Below are positions 1 through 11,900 of a stretch of 64,000 bases of DNA, piece after piece. The translations under genes were made by a program, and so were the position numbers. Source of the DNA: Symsagittifera roscoffensis (Eukaryota; Xenacoelomorpha; Acoela; Convolutidae); the NCBI RefSeq assembly GCF_963678635.1, contig NC_087068.1, positions 21,171,029 to 21,235,028 of the forward strand. The letters run 5' to 3'. The first letter of the stretch is position 1. Each line of letters opens with the position of its first letter. Under the pieces are notes generated by a model, which saw nothing but the letters and a program-made list of their open reading frames with translations, was not told where the DNA came from and searched no databases.

Positions 1-2
1 AC

Positions 3-1067
3 GACAACACTGATCCTACTGTGTCTGATTCACCGTTCCTCGTAAACAACTCCCTGTATTCCCTTTTCTCTGACTGTACCCTCTCTGCTAATGGACTCAA
101 AATCTCAAATGCCAATAGTAATTTTGCGCATAAAAGCTTTATTGGAACAGAATTTTCTAACAGCAAAGGAGCCAAGGATTCATGGCTTAAGTGTCAGGGA
201 TATCGTTTTGAAAACAATCCCGCTGCAATAGATGCAGCTGATTTCACATCTCAACGAGAACTGGTCCGTGAATCGAGGGAAATTTGGTTCTATGGACCCG
301 CTGGAGTTGATTTTTTCACATGTGACAAGCATTTGTTGAGCGGTGTTACCCTCAGACTTTCTTACAGACGTTCTCATGAAGACTTTCTCATTATATCGGA
401 AGATGCTGCCAAGCATTACAAGCTGCAAATACTCGAAGCGAACCTATATGTTAGAAAAATGACTGTGACCGACCATGTGCTCTCTGCCATTGAATCAACT
501 TTGCTCAAAACTCCTGCGAACTACCCATATCAAGAAGAAATTACAAAAACATTTCTTGCAACAGCTGGTCAGCGCAGCTGGCAACAGGAAGACATTTTTG
601 CTCGTGAACCGGTGAGACAAATTATAATAGCATTGAACACAAATAATGCATTTCTAGGAACAAACCGAACGAATCCTTTTCATTATCAAAAGTTTGGATT
701 GGAGCAAGTTACCTTGAGACGGAACGGTTTACCAATAGCAAGTACACCAATCAGTACACAAGATCATAAACGTCTCTTCTTCAACACACTATCAGCGCTA
801 GGTTTGTTGCACTGCGGGCTGGGAATCACTCTGGATAACTACCAACAGCACTTTATTATGTGTTTTGATCTCACTAGCACACAGCAGGCAGCTCATGACT
901 TCTTGCATCCAGAACTTACTAACTGCTCAGTTTCACTCGATCTTCAATTCTCAAACGCGTTGACAGCAAACCTTGAAATTTTTGTTTGGGGTATACGCTC
1001 ATCCAATGTATTTATTACCTCCGACCGCAAAGTTACAAAGAACGTCCTTCCAATTTCGACCGTCTAA
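3..1067 (+). CDS. Polinton/Maverick major capsid protein, 5'-truncated by window edge
   Basis: Reading frame open from the left edge (base 3) to TAA at 1065-1067, about 354 codons. It resembles the double-jelly-roll major capsid protein of Polinton/Maverick elements (also called adintoviruses). Family-like segments include an early 'NNSLYSLFSDCTLSANG' stretch, a 'YKLQILEANLYVRKM' strand near the middle, and a C-terminal part with 'PVRQIIIALNTNNAFLG', 'TNPFHYQKFGLEQVTL' and 'LDLQFSNALTANLEIFVWG'. In the family these form the capsid shell; the N-terminal part lies outside the window. A GTG at 21 is not a credible start, since the frame continues upstream and the homologous region starts before it. 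The protease gene follows after 2 nt. No stop or frameshift is visible in the part seen, so the copy is young or still constrained. Identification is from recalled family motifs, not from a search. Confidence 0.85.
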   Translation, partial: DNTDPTVSDSPFLVNNSLYSLFSDCTLSANGLKISNANSNFAHKSFIGTEFSNSKGAKDSWLKCQGYRFENNPAAIDAADFTSQRELVRESREIWFYGPAGVDFFTCDKHLLSGVTLRLSYRRSHEDFLIISEDAAKHYKLQILEANLYVRKMTVTDHVLSAIESTLLKTPANYPYQEEITKTFLATAGQRSWQQEDIFAREPVRQIIIALNTNNAFLGTNRTNPFHYQKFGLEQVTLRRNGLPIASTPISTQDHKRLFFNTLSALGLLHCGLGITLDNYQQHFIMCFDLTSTQQAAHDFLHPELTNCSVSLDLQFSNALTANLEIFVWGIRSSNVFITSDRKVTKNVLPISTV

Positions 1068-1069
1068 AA

Positions 1070-1516
1070 ATGGATGAAATTCAGTTGCAGGATCTCATTC
1101 AGAACTGTAAACATCTGAAATATAAGTTTCTTGGAGTATTTGCAGCGGACAATTTTCCACCTCACATCCCAAACAATATCTTTATGATTGTGAACACTTC
1201 AAAATCAGATTCTCCGGGGACACATTGGATTGTAATTTGCAACAGAAGAAATGTTTTATATTTTGCTGATCCTCTCGGTCTTCCTCTTTGGCAGTACACC
1301 AATCTGTATAAACGATTGAACGAGAATTTTCATCAGGTGACTGAATTGATGACAAACTTTCCCATGCAAGACTCAAACTCTACCATGTGCGGTTCTTTTT
1401 GCATTTATATTGCACATTTGATTTATGATAAAAACTTTAATGGCGATGCTTCTGATTTTGCTTACATAAATGATCATGTTTTGAAACGTTTCCTAACTCA
1501 CATGCTTACCCATTAA
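1070..1516 (+). CDS. Adenain-like cysteine protease of the Polinton/Maverick element
   Basis: ATG at 1070-1072, 2 nt after the capsid stop, gives a 148-residue protein, close to the usual size of Polinton PRO proteins. The adenovirus-protease (C5-type) signature is visible: His52 in 'SPGTHWIVI', Asp67 in 'YFADPLGLP', Gln100 in 'FPMQDSNST' and Cys107 in 'MCGSFCIYIAHLIY', in the order expected for the His-Asp/Glu-Gln-Cys catalytic set. In the family this enzyme matures capsid proteins. An upstream in-frame ATG at 986 lies inside the capsid gene and is less likely to be the start. The frame is intact. Nothing else of the element is recognisable downstream, so the element ends or is broken by about 1.65 kb. 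Confidence 0.85.
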   Translation: MDEIQLQDLIQNCKHLKYKFLGVFAADNFPPHIPNNIFMIVNTSKSDSPGTHWIVICNRRNVLYFADPLGLPLWQYTNLYKRLNENFHQVTELMTNFPMQDSNSTMCGSFCIYIAHLIYDKNFNGDASDFAYINDHVLKRFLTHMLTH

Positions 1517-2422
1517 CTAACAATTTAATATGGCTGTTTTGTACACTTTTCAATTTCATTTTAAACACTACATTTTTTAGTAATTGACATTTTTACCCAA
1601 TTTTTAACTGAATAGCAGTAATCCGAGAAGTTAGATTACTATAGAAAAAATACAAAATCGATCTATGGGGGGATATCACCATACCAGCTACTGTTGCCTC
1701 CTTTCAGTACAATTTCCGGACGGGTTTCGAAACGCCGCCTTTCGGCTGAGAGTCGAGCGCCATGCGTTTTCCTCTACTCGGACCCCAAGAAATTTTGTTC
1801 AACTTCAATTTTATAGTAACAAGTTAGGTACAAGTTTTGATAATATTTCTGGGCACTTTTGGCTTTCATCAGTGTTCTCGTTTTTCAAGATCTTAACCCA
1901 CTACAACTTATTAGCTCTTTCAACCTTTCTATAAAATCAAAGCTTTTGTCATAGATTTCAGACGTTTATTTTTCAGTCTTCTGTAGACACGGAAAATGGA
2001 AATGTCGAAATTTTCAAGCCAATTTCATTATTTTAGAGTTTTCAGTGTTGCAAAATTTTTCTTTGTTTTTTACTTTCATTTGGCTTAAAGAAACTTTTCA
2101 TTCTTATTTCGGTCAAATTGATCATTAGCTTTTACCTAAATAGAGGTGGCGGCCGCCGCAATTGAAGAATTTTCCTTTCTTTGAGATTCAGCAATAAAAC
2201 ATGCATTTTTGAAGGAAATCGTTCACCGCAGCCAACAGTTAAGCTACGCTGCCAAAATCTGGTGCTTTCCTATTACATATAATAGGTATATAACGTCCTT
2301 TTACATGTAAACAAGCCAATACCCCCAAACTTTAGAAGGGAAAATATGCACCGACCAAAACTTAATTCCATTCCCGTTTCCACAACGTTCAGTGGGAATA
2401 CTCAATAATTTACCGAAGTTTT
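1517..2422. other. Non-coding stretch after the Polinton genes
   Basis: No convincing gene. A short G+C-richer patch at about 1665-1800 carries an 89-codon open frame without recognisable features; it could be the element's terminal region, but no inverted partner is in the window. A GGCGGCCGCCGC block stands out at 2148-2160 in otherwise A+T-rich DNA. Confidence 0.5.
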
Positions 2423-2819
2423 ACATAGGGATCATTAAGTATAAAAATTATACATTGGGATCATTAGGTATAAATATTTTACATAGGGATCATTAGGTAT
2501 AAATATTTTACATAGGGATCATTAGGTATAAATATTTTACATAAGGATCATTTGCTATGAAAATTATACATAGGGATCATTAGGTATAAATATTTTACAT
2601 AGGGATCATTAAGTATAAAAATTATACATTGGGATCATTAGGTATAAATATTTTACATAGGGATCATTAGGTATAAATATTTTACATAGGGATCATTAGG
2701 TATAAATATTTTACATAGGGATCATTTGCTATGAAAATTATACATAGGGATCAGTAGGTATAAATATTTTACATAGGGATCATTAGGTATAAATATTTAC
2801 ATAGGGATCATTAGGTATA
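2423..2819. repeat. 29-bp minisatellite with 174-bp higher-order repeat
   Basis: About 13-14 tandem copies of a 29-bp unit of the form ACATAGGGATCATTAGGTAT plus AAATATTTT. Variant units (AAGTATAAAAATTAT, ACATTGGG, and TTTGCTATGAAAATTAT types) recur in the same order. The first variant reappears at 2597, exactly 174 bp (6 x 29) after 2423, so six-unit blocks were themselves duplicated. Confidence 0.95.
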
Positions 2820-2870
2820 ATCTATACCCAATGATCCCTGTAGGGATCACCACCCCCCCCCCCCCCCCCC
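2801..2870. repeat. Inverted minisatellite unit and poly-C run at array end
   Basis: The last unit (TAGGGATCATTAGGTATA) is followed after 3 nt by an inverted copy (TATACCCAATGATCCCTG), giving an ~18-bp stem with about two mismatches. After TAGGGATCACCA comes an uninterrupted run of about 18 C at 2853-2870. Confidence 0.9.
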
Positions 2871-4914
2871 GATCCCAGTGTCGTATATCTATACTACTTA
2901 TATATATATAGAACGAAATTAAATTCCCACCTACAACAATGCTTTTCTACAATTAGGAAACTAAAAACAACAATAAGGGCATTGCCGCTAAGAAGAGAAA
3001 CGTGAAATTTCTAGTGCATGTACTCAAGGTTTAACTCTATATCCTAGATTTTTCCTCTTCTACAGAGATAACTTTTTTATCCCAAAAACAAGGTAATACC
3101 ACTTGTGCAGAAAAGATCCGTTAACCTGTTCTAACAATCAAACCATTAACTTCAAATTTGGTAGGGTAGTTTTTGAAAAAAATCAAATATTTCCAAAAAA
3201 CATTCACAATTTCCAAATTGTCAATACAAAATTTAGGCGTTGCCGTTTATGCTAGGACAGTTCCTAACACTTGTTTTTTCGATTGAACCCTTAAGCAAGG
3301 TAGATTTTGGGAAAAGAAATTTTCCAGAAACTGCCCAAATTTCAAATCAAAATTTGGACATTATCGAAAGCCATAACTCAACTTCAACAATAATTAGATC
3401 GTAGCAGCTAATGAATGGGTGATCTTATCACATGTTTTTTAAGTAATTCTGTAATCGCAGATTTCACAGAATTGTTTTCGAGAAAAAGAAAAAATTCTTA
3501 AAAATGGCTTAAAACCCCCCACTGTAGAATGTCGAGCGAAGTAAAACTAGTGGAGTAAGCAGACAGGCAGATGAATAGTTGAATAGTCGATATTTCGATT
3601 AGTACCACTTTTTTGAAAATCGACAAAAAAATGTAAGTAAAATAGGATTTTTATTCGAAAAGATCATAAAATTTTCCAAAGAGTTTTAAAAAAATCAAAG
3701 CTCGTATACTTTCATAGTGCACGTTTTTATTATGAAGAAGGACCTAGCTACAAATAAACCAAACGCAAAATTATGATTATATGCAGCAAAAAAAAACAGA
3801 TAAAAGCCTTTAGTTGAGAACTTTCATTTGCGACTTAGGTTGAATAAAAAAAAGTCGTGTAAATTAGGACCTACAAGGTACAGGCTACTTTTTAGGTTTA
3901 TCCCAACATCTTTTCATAAATTCAATCTATATTTGAAGATTAACCACATTGGCGAAGCTGCAAAGCGCAAAATCAGGCAAACACGGCAAAAGCAGCTCGA
4001 AAAACAAACGTCAGGATCAATAGAAGAATTTCAGGAGCAATAAAATAACTCTCCTCCCACAAAAAAGTGCGGGTTCGATTAGAGCAAATTGCGAAACTGC
4101 AGATAATACAACAATAAAAACTGAATTATCCAGATTTTTCTTTGTATTTTCTTATATGTTCGAATCTCCTTTTGCCGATTTTTTTTCTGGTATTTTAAAA
4201 AAAACAAATCTGTCAAACACGGACCTTCAAATTGTCAAAAGTTTTCCTGTTACAATCAACCCTTCGAATTGCTGGTTTATCAAATTCACACACCCTTCAA
4301 CATTATTAACAAGGCAAAATGGTTTTTGAAAAAGTCAAATTTCATTTGAAACTTTAAGAAACAAAAAAAATCAAAAAGTATTTGGAACACAGCTAACATA
4401 TAGTTGGAAAAGTTTCAGTGGCCTCCAATGAATTGGAAAAATGGATTTGTATGGAGATAGAATTGGATAAATGGACTTTAAGCTCTTTATTTTTCAAAAT
4501 ATCAATAATAATTTATGATCGATTCTTTTTCGATAAGATTTAACTAACTAGAGAAAACTTGATCAAACGTTTTTTTTTCGTTCCCCTAGAAAATCTGAAA
4601 GTGAAATCCACGTCTGAAATTAAAAGTCAATCGCATTTTTTCGCGCCATTTGAACTTTCGCAATTGAAGAATGCAATTTGCAATCCGTCTCCAAATCTGG
4701 GAAAACAATCTACTTCTGGTTAAAAAACTGAAATATTGTTATATCTATATTATTTGAATTCATTGCACTAAAGCTATTTAGCAATCATTAATATGCACTT
4801 GAATATTGCGAGATAATTATATACATTACGAAGGCAAACTTCAAAGGCGATCAATCTCCAGTCTCATAAATGCAGATGAGCATACAACCTTAGTCATTCA
4901 AAACCGAATCTTAT
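2871..4914. other. Non-coding, A+T-rich
   Basis: I see no gene. Short open frames (for example 71 codons at 3828-4043, rich in Lys/Arg/Gln) have no recognisable features. This is the 3' flank of the minus-strand gene that ends at 4915. Confidence 0.5.
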
Positions 4915-7652
4915 TTAGCAACACTCTGCAGTTCTCATATCAGTCTTTCTTTTGACCGAATCTGACTTCGGTTGTTTCTTTTTAGATTTTGAAGAGATCG
5001 ATTTTTCACTTTTCGGAGGCTCTTCCGATTTGATTGGTTCAAAATTTTCCTCTTTCTGATTGGTCTCCGCTTCCGAGTTCTTCTGCACTGATTGAGATGG
5101 GTTGTCGCTTAGTATGGCGTCGAGAATGTCGGGTATGGGTTGGAAGTTTTCGTCTGGATCCATTTCTAGCTGTCCGGGGTCGAAGAGAACAGAGATATCA
5201 CAAGAGGAAGGCAGGTCGATTGAATTTGGAAGCGTATCTAAGGACAACAAAAGCATGAGGAGTAATATAATAATACTAATTTGTTTTCGGGCAGTTCCAT
5301 TCTGGGTAGTTAATTAAATATAGGTCCATTCAAAACTCTCAGTACAATTGCATCAATCGCCTTCTCTTGGTCTTTATTTGAGAAGGGTTTCAAAGACGCC
5401 GAAACCGTCTCTGAACTCTTGTATTCCCCGATTGTTTGAAAATTTGTTTCTCGCTTTTCAGCGAATCGATCTTCGAACAAAGAACAGAACAACCCGCAAA
5501 AAACAAGGAAATCACAGAGTTGAGTGCGGTAGCTAGATAAGGATAACTCAACTTACCTCCAGTGTCTATCATATACTGCTGCAATTTATCGAACTCATCA
5601 GTCGGATTCTGTAAGGACATCTGACTTAACCGCTTCTCATAATCACACACATCACAATTGCTACAATCATCTGTTCCCAACACCGACGCATCTAGTGACT
5701 GTTGCTTCACCTTCTTGCGTTTCTTGATCCGTTTCTGTACTGAAGAATCGCCGGTCTTCGACACGAGAACAGTCTCGGCTCTCGTGTAACTCGAATCCCG
5801 AGACGAAGATGACATCATTGTGGCGTCCAAAGAAGATACTGTCGGCTCCAAATTTGGTTCGGGTACTGAAGTTGGATTTGAAGATAGCATTTCGTCTGAA
5901 TCGCTGTCTTGTGCAATTGTCTTGTTGATCTGGAGGAGTCGGTCGAAATCATTTTCGCCGTCCTCGACAACTATTTTAATTTGTGAACGAGGACCAGGTG
6001 AAAATTCTGAAAAAAAATATTAAGAATAATGATAGATGGAACTTTTGAAATCATACAGGACAAAATGTACATAACTGATTTCAATCATACTAATAAAAAA
6101 AACGCAGAAATTTCAAAACGGAAGACTTAATTGGCAAAAATATTTCATTTTAGCTTGAAACTTATAGCTCACTATCAAATTTTTGTGAGTTTGAAAAAAA
6201 TGAAAAGCTGTTTTAGGGCCACTCTGGACGTTTGATTAAAACAAGTTGCCGTGCAACGTACGGTTGGTTCTTTAAAAACTTTTAAAGCTTAATTATCATG
6301 TTTGATTTTTTACTTGTAAGATAAAATCAAAGCAATGAACTCACTCATCAGATCCCTATGGGGACTTTGAGGAAGCTGAACGGCCGCCGCTGTCTCATTC
6401 ACCACTTCCAAATGCAGAGCCTCCACCTGAGGCGAATAATCAGTCACGCCTCTCTTCCCCTTAGTGGGGGTCAAAAGAGTGGACCCAGTAGCTGAATAAT
6501 CAATCGAAGATGAGGGTCTTATTCCCCCGCGTATCGGAGAACGGTCCCCATTGATCTGCGCCGCTTGCTCAAACAGTTCGTCAAAGTTATTCGTGAAAAT
6601 AGCCGAGGCACTACTTCTTAGCGAAGCCGAGTCTGAATTGCGGTCGGCAAAGTAAGATGCACTTTGGTTCGTGTGTGTTGAAGCTTCTGCAATTGAGGTC
6701 AACGAAGCTGTTTCAGGGTATACAGAATTGAGCCCAAAGTCTTCGTATTCCCTTAAAAATTCAAACCGTAGGTTTTCAAATGGTCGGAACAAAAAACAAC
6801 AAATTTCAACTTCAAACTTACGGAGGAGTTACGCCCTCTATCTGTCTGTAAATGTGTCTCACTCTCTTCTGCAGCAATAGAGGCTGTTCCAACATGTCCA
6901 CAATGTCATTCCTGCTCTCTATGTAGCCCTGCTCATTTAGTTCATTTGTGACTGTCTCTGCTGTTTGGCGCGAGTGGGGGTGGGAGGGACAGAACTCACA
7001 CACTTTCATGAACAGATGGTCCATAAGTACGTCATCCGTTCGCGGAAGGTCCACAAAAGGACTGAAATTTGAAAAATGAACCTATGTCACAATTAATTGT
7101 CTATCTTGTTACACTTACATCTATTTTGTTCATGCAAAGAACTAGCTCACGGTCGACACCAAACTGAGGTACTAATCCATAAATTTTAGTCGAATAATAA
7201 GGACCACTAGTTTTGATTAAGAATCTTTTCATCATTTTTAATCAAAACAAATTTAAGCAATCATGTAAACCATTCCAATCAGGAAGATTTCCGTGATAAA
7301 TCTTTCGTATTTTGACAAATGGCAAAAAATGATATGAAAACCAAGTTTGCTGTGAGGGCACAAAAAAACAATCACAACTCTCCCTCTTTATTACAGAAAA
7401 ATGAACTTGGAGCGCATTAAATTGTCTTCAGAACACTGCTCACGTGTCTTCAATGTCGCCTATGACTCTGGACAGGCGTCTCACATGTTTCACATATCTG
7501 TCATACTGGGAGACCCCGGTGACCTTGCTGGCTGCCAGGTCGACATAAATGTTCACGTGGTGGGTGGTGAGGGAGGCACGCAGTAGCTTCTCAAACGGCA
7601 TCTTCCAGATCTCGCCCATGATGGCGGTGAACTTGGAGGGGTACTGCTTCAT
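4915..7652 (-). CDS. Unrecognised 542-residue nuclear-like protein, five exons
   Basis: Five minus-strand exons join in frame: 7652-7444 (coding part), 7061-6822, 6751-6345, 6006-5557 and 5237-4915, total 1629 nt = 542 codons plus stop. Donors are GTGAGC, GTAAGT, GTGAGT and GTAAGT; all acceptors end in AG (three of the four after a pyrimidine-rich tract). The first two exons encode a compact, well-mixed sequence with 'KFTAIMGEIWKMPFEKLL' and 'MDHLFMKVCEFCPSHPHSRQ', probably a folded helical domain. The rest is Ser/Asp/Glu-rich and probably disordered, with basic clusters 'KKRKKVKQQ' and 'SKSKKKQPKSDSVKRKTD' that look like nuclear localisation signals. I do not recognise the family. The start is taken as the ATG 2 nt after the acceptor at 7654; upstream exons cannot be excluded. 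Confidence in the gene is high, in its function nil. Confidence 0.8.
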
Positions 7653-7665
7653 TACTGTAATAAAC
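7653..7665 (-). other. 3' splice acceptor 2 nt upstream of the start codon
   Basis: On the minus strand TTTATTACAG is followed by TA and then ATG. It is either a cis acceptor of an upstream intron or a spliced-leader acceptor; the same arrangement precedes other genes here. Confidence 0.5.
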
Positions 7666-8160
7666 ATAGTCAACAGGCAATTGTAAAACTGTCAATGAAC
7701 AAGGAAAACACTGATACAAGTATTACAGAAAAAAAAACATATGATTTCATGATGGTTGCTATTTCTTGCAGGCTGAGCCATTTTGAGAAATCTGAACCAA
7801 TAGATCAATTTTCCTTTCAACTGCACAGCGTACTCGAAAAAAAATCTGCTTGTAAAGTTAAAAACAAATCAGGTTTTAAGCATCATTTGCACTTTCGTTA
7901 ATTCTTTTTGCAAATTAACGGAATTGAAATTGAAAACCAAATCGAATGCCAAAACATGAAAAATCAAATTTGAGCATGAACAGCTTTAAAGACTCACATG
8001 AAGGCTTTTCGTTGAAAAATACTGGAAAACTGCACCTAAAGTGTCTTCACTTCGTTCATTTACAATTTATAAAAAATAACCCAATTTGAGAAAACTTTTC
8101 GAAGTTTTGATTTGTTTTTGAAAAAAAAAAACGTAACTTACAAATTTCAAAAATATATAT
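7666..8160. other. Non-coding
   Basis: A+T-rich sequence without a supported gene; upstream flank or intron of the minus-strand gene. Confidence 0.4.
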
Positions 8161-8164
8161 ATAT

Positions 8165-8390
8165 GCACTTGAAGCTCTTTGAATTTGAAAATTAATTTAT
8201 TATTGACAATTTTTGATATAAAAATAACCCAATTTGAGAAAACTGGATCAATAGGTAGTGTTCCAATTTAACTCATAAATCTAAAATATAAAACCTATTT
8301 TTGACTTTTAGTGAACTTTACACATTGCTGTTCCATAGTGAAATTTGCCTTGCTTTTAACAAAAGAAATGAACTGAGCTGATAGAACAAC
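8165..8390 (+). repeat. Copy of ~490-bp dispersed repeat (family R1), partial
   Basis: Contains the family landmarks AACCCAATTTGAGAAAACTG, GATCAATAGGT, the 'gaactttacac-attgctgttc' segment and TTTTAACAAAAGAAATGAAC, in the same order as copies near 28.7, 33.2, 39.1, 46.6 and 49.5 kb. Confidence 0.75.
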
Positions 8391-8637
8391 AACCCCTCAA
8401 CATACCAATTGAGCATGAACGAATCCTGAAGCAAAATTCTCACATTCTATACAACTAAACGTACAACTATACTTTCATTATGTTCTCTGACACTCAAAGT
8501 GTTGAAGGTTGTGAAAATAATTATAATATTGGATTTTTTGTTTGAATCAAAATGGCTTGAACCAATAGTTTGAGCGGGCCTAGAAAACTAGACGTCAAGC
8601 TAATTAAGCGTGACCAGGAAAATGAATAAATTTACAA

Positions 8638-8900
8638 AAAGGATAGCCGGTTACTGTGCAATTAGCACAGAATGATACGACCATAGTCTTAAAAACACAA
8701 AAAAAAAATTCTTCAAATTATTGTCGTTGTTTCTGAGTGGTGTTATAAAAAGATCTAAACAAAAAAAATGGACCTTAAGCATATTCTACAATCTAAGCAA
8801 AATAGGCCAGTTGGAAAATTTTGTAGAAAAATGCCAAGAAATGACAAGAAAACAATTTTCAAATTTTTTGCAAAGTTTTTGATTCCCAAAATGTTGCAAA
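8638..8900 (+). repeat. Copy of dispersed repeat family R2
   Basis: Starts GGATAGCCGGTTACTGTGCA, then ATTAGCACAGAATG..CGACCATAGTCTTA, and continues through 'gtcgttgtttctgagtggtg', 'aaaagatct' and 'tgtagaaaaatg'. The same succession is seen at 24291 and 42539. A small TGTGC..GCACA inverted repeat lies at its left end. Confidence 0.8.
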
Positions 8901-11900
8901 AAAAATAACTTTACCCGAAGGAATCTAAATTTTTATGGCTTGAATTAAGCACGCATAAACAATCTAGTGCAATCCTGCACGCTTACCTTATTAAATCGAA
9001 ATTAGACCAAAAAAATCGAAAACTTCAAACCGGTTTTTCTTGATATTGTGAAAAACAAATTGTATGTCGTTCGAATCACAACTGAAAGAGCTTTAAAAGG
9101 ATACATGGCTCGACCCTTTGCGGTAAAAATTTGTAGTTTCTAATTTTGCGTGGAAAGCAAAAAACTTAAACACACCCGAATACAAAATTCATTCACATTT
9201 TTCAAATGCTCGGAACAATTATCGGAAAGTAGACGTAATTGTAATTTTATGGTGTCTGAAATTTGTTTACTGACTACAACCAATTTTCGTTAGAGCTTTC
9301 ATAAATGCAAACTAAAATTTCACAAGTGGCAATGATATAATTTATGCATTTCGAAAACGTTTTAAAATATTTGGATTAAGGTTTTTACAAACCATATATA
9401 AAAAGTAATTTGATAAGCAATAGGATTATATACTCTTTTTGTATATGTGAAGTTTTGTTTCAAGCAATAAATTTTGCTTGAAGACTTCGACTTTCGTCTT
9501 AAATGCTAGTTTTGCAAAAAGTAACCTCTTAATTCTGTTTCATTTGAGCAGTCTAATTTGGTTTTCGTCGAAGTTCCTGTCAGCCGGTTTGAATTAAAAT
9601 ATTTCCGATGACAAAAAACCAAACCGGTATCGATTTTAAATGAATTAGGGAATAAGTGCGGTGATAATAATTTTGGCACCGATATTGATTTGCTATTCAC
9701 GCTATGCACAGATTTCGCACTAATACGGTAGTCACTCTGGAATAGTTTGAGCAGTGTGGTAAATGAGCTATGATTGGGCATCAAGGCTATTTAGCTATTT
9801 AGTTTGACTCAGATACACTCGATTGATGAAAATATGTGCATTGATTCCGATTTTAGTGAATCGGTTTAAAAGAAATCATTGATATCAAATTTCATGGTTA
9901 TACCAAAACTGATTTTTCTTGACCAGTGCTTATTATTTCTCGATTGAATGAGCATTAATATTGCACTGCTAGAAACATAAGCCAAAATTCTTCCCCCTTA
10001 CTTTTCTCTGATCTGTTTACAGATTCAATTGTAGTGTTTCTTAGAAACTGACGCTAATTAGAAACTTTTCGTTAGTTCTTTACAGGTTTCCTGAAAAATG
10101 TGCTTAAATTGTTGAGGCTACGTTGGCGATATTTGCTGGAATCAATGATTTCAAATATTACCTGCGTTGGAAAAAGTCTTGTAGACCATGTTTCTCTCCT
10201 CGCGCGGGGTAAGAAATCTGTGTATAAAAGGCATTGTAGATAGTATGTCAAATTTTTGTCAATATCGTAGATTAAGCAAAGAAGAAATAAAAAGAAATTT
10301 AGCAGTCTTGGTTTATGATACAGTGAACTACGACCGAAATCACTTTCAGGTAACTTCTGGTAAGACTGGTGCGTCAAATTAGGAGTGGGATATATATTAC
10401 ACGCATAATAAAATAAAGGCAAAAAAGGGAATTGCAGTTGGTAATCTAAACAGAATCAGACAAATATGGAAATAATGTCAGCCCAGATTCAAATGAAAGC
10501 GAGGTAACTTCAACTTAGTTCGATTCTACCAAATAAAACATGAGAAGAGTTCGCCACTTGAAACTAATACTGTTTTCCGGCCTCTGGAAAACAAAAAACT
10601 CAAAAAATCGTAGAGTTCGTCGGAAATAAGTAATTTTGTAGAAGACGTTCGAAATGGATATTACGTCATTCATTCATTATAATCTCTGATAATGTGCCAT
10701 GAGGACAGAATTCGGTTGATTGGAGGGAAACAAAAATGTACACTTCAAATCGTTGCCTAATGGCGTCCACTTAGTCAGTTAGGTGCTTCTAAAGTCCATT
10801 TGATCCATTTCCTGACAGAAAACACAGTGCTACTTGATTTGTATTGTAGTTAAGATGTCGTGCCGTTTTGTTACGTCACTTCACTTTAATGTAGGTGTCC
10901 CGTTGTAACCGGCCAGGCAATTTGTCTTTGGCGTCAAATTGGAGTAAATTGATGCAGGCGATTTAGACTAAAAACGACGAATTAAGTACCAGACTTCAAA
11001 CTATCTACACGCATTTTTTAGAACGAATTTAAAAATATATATATATTTCGCGCAAAATAACTTACCGGTTTTTCAAACTATGTTTCCGGTTTTTCAAACT
11101 ATGTTTAAGCAACAAATTTATTTCAGTCAATCCGATTTAAAATCTATCTTTACTGGTTTGCATACAATAATATGGGCGGAATGAGTAAAAAGGCGCCAAT
11201 GTTCTTATCAGTTTTTAAGTTTTCAGTTAGGACACATGATCAACGCAATAGGGCAATGTGTTGAAGGGAAAACGAGCGGATATAATGAAAAGGCGAGGGT
11301 TTGTGTAGATCTGTTTATTGATTATGTTTCTTGTGTTCTCATTTAAGGCTTAGGAGTTTCTTGAAAACTTATTTGAATTACTTGACGTTTTTGAACATCA
11401 GCTTAAAATCGAGTTTATTCTTTTGAAAAAATGGGTGCAGTTTTTATCAAAATAAGTGCTTAAATGAGACGTAAAACTCCGAGAAGATTTCGCCTTTCAA
11501 AATCCACTTACATTTTTATAATAAACCTCGATTCTTTGAGGTTAAATTGAAGCTTCCAGGAAACAATTAATAGGACTCTTTCAACTCGTCAGAACGCAGA
11601 TGTTTTCAATAAAATATACCCCTGACAATAACACTTAGCTGAGACGGCACTGATGGTCCATTATCTAAAAATTCAGATGAAAATTTGCTAGCGAAGACCT
11701 CGGCGTTGGCGATTGTAATCAATAAATAGGAAAGACAGTAAATGTTTCAAACACCAAACGCGGCGCAGTTCAATTTAAGAAGAAATATTTGAGGAAGTCG
11801 GGGAAATCCTTTGGGATCAAATGCTCGTTGGTTATAGGTAGGTAGAAAAAAAAACAAAAGAAAAGCTAACACAAATAGAGTTAAGTTATGAGATAATCAA

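Noticed and set aside
1665-1934. 89-codon frame after the Polinton protease as a third element gene
   Set aside because: No resemblance to a Polinton protein, and the second half is low-complexity A+T-rich sequence.
2423-2819. CRISPR array
   Set aside because: Units are directly tandem without unique spacers, and the context is an animal genome; it is a minisatellite.
9506-9784. 92-codon minus-strand open frame
   Set aside because: Related by sequence to the non-coding block at 18604-18890, so a repeat rather than a gene.
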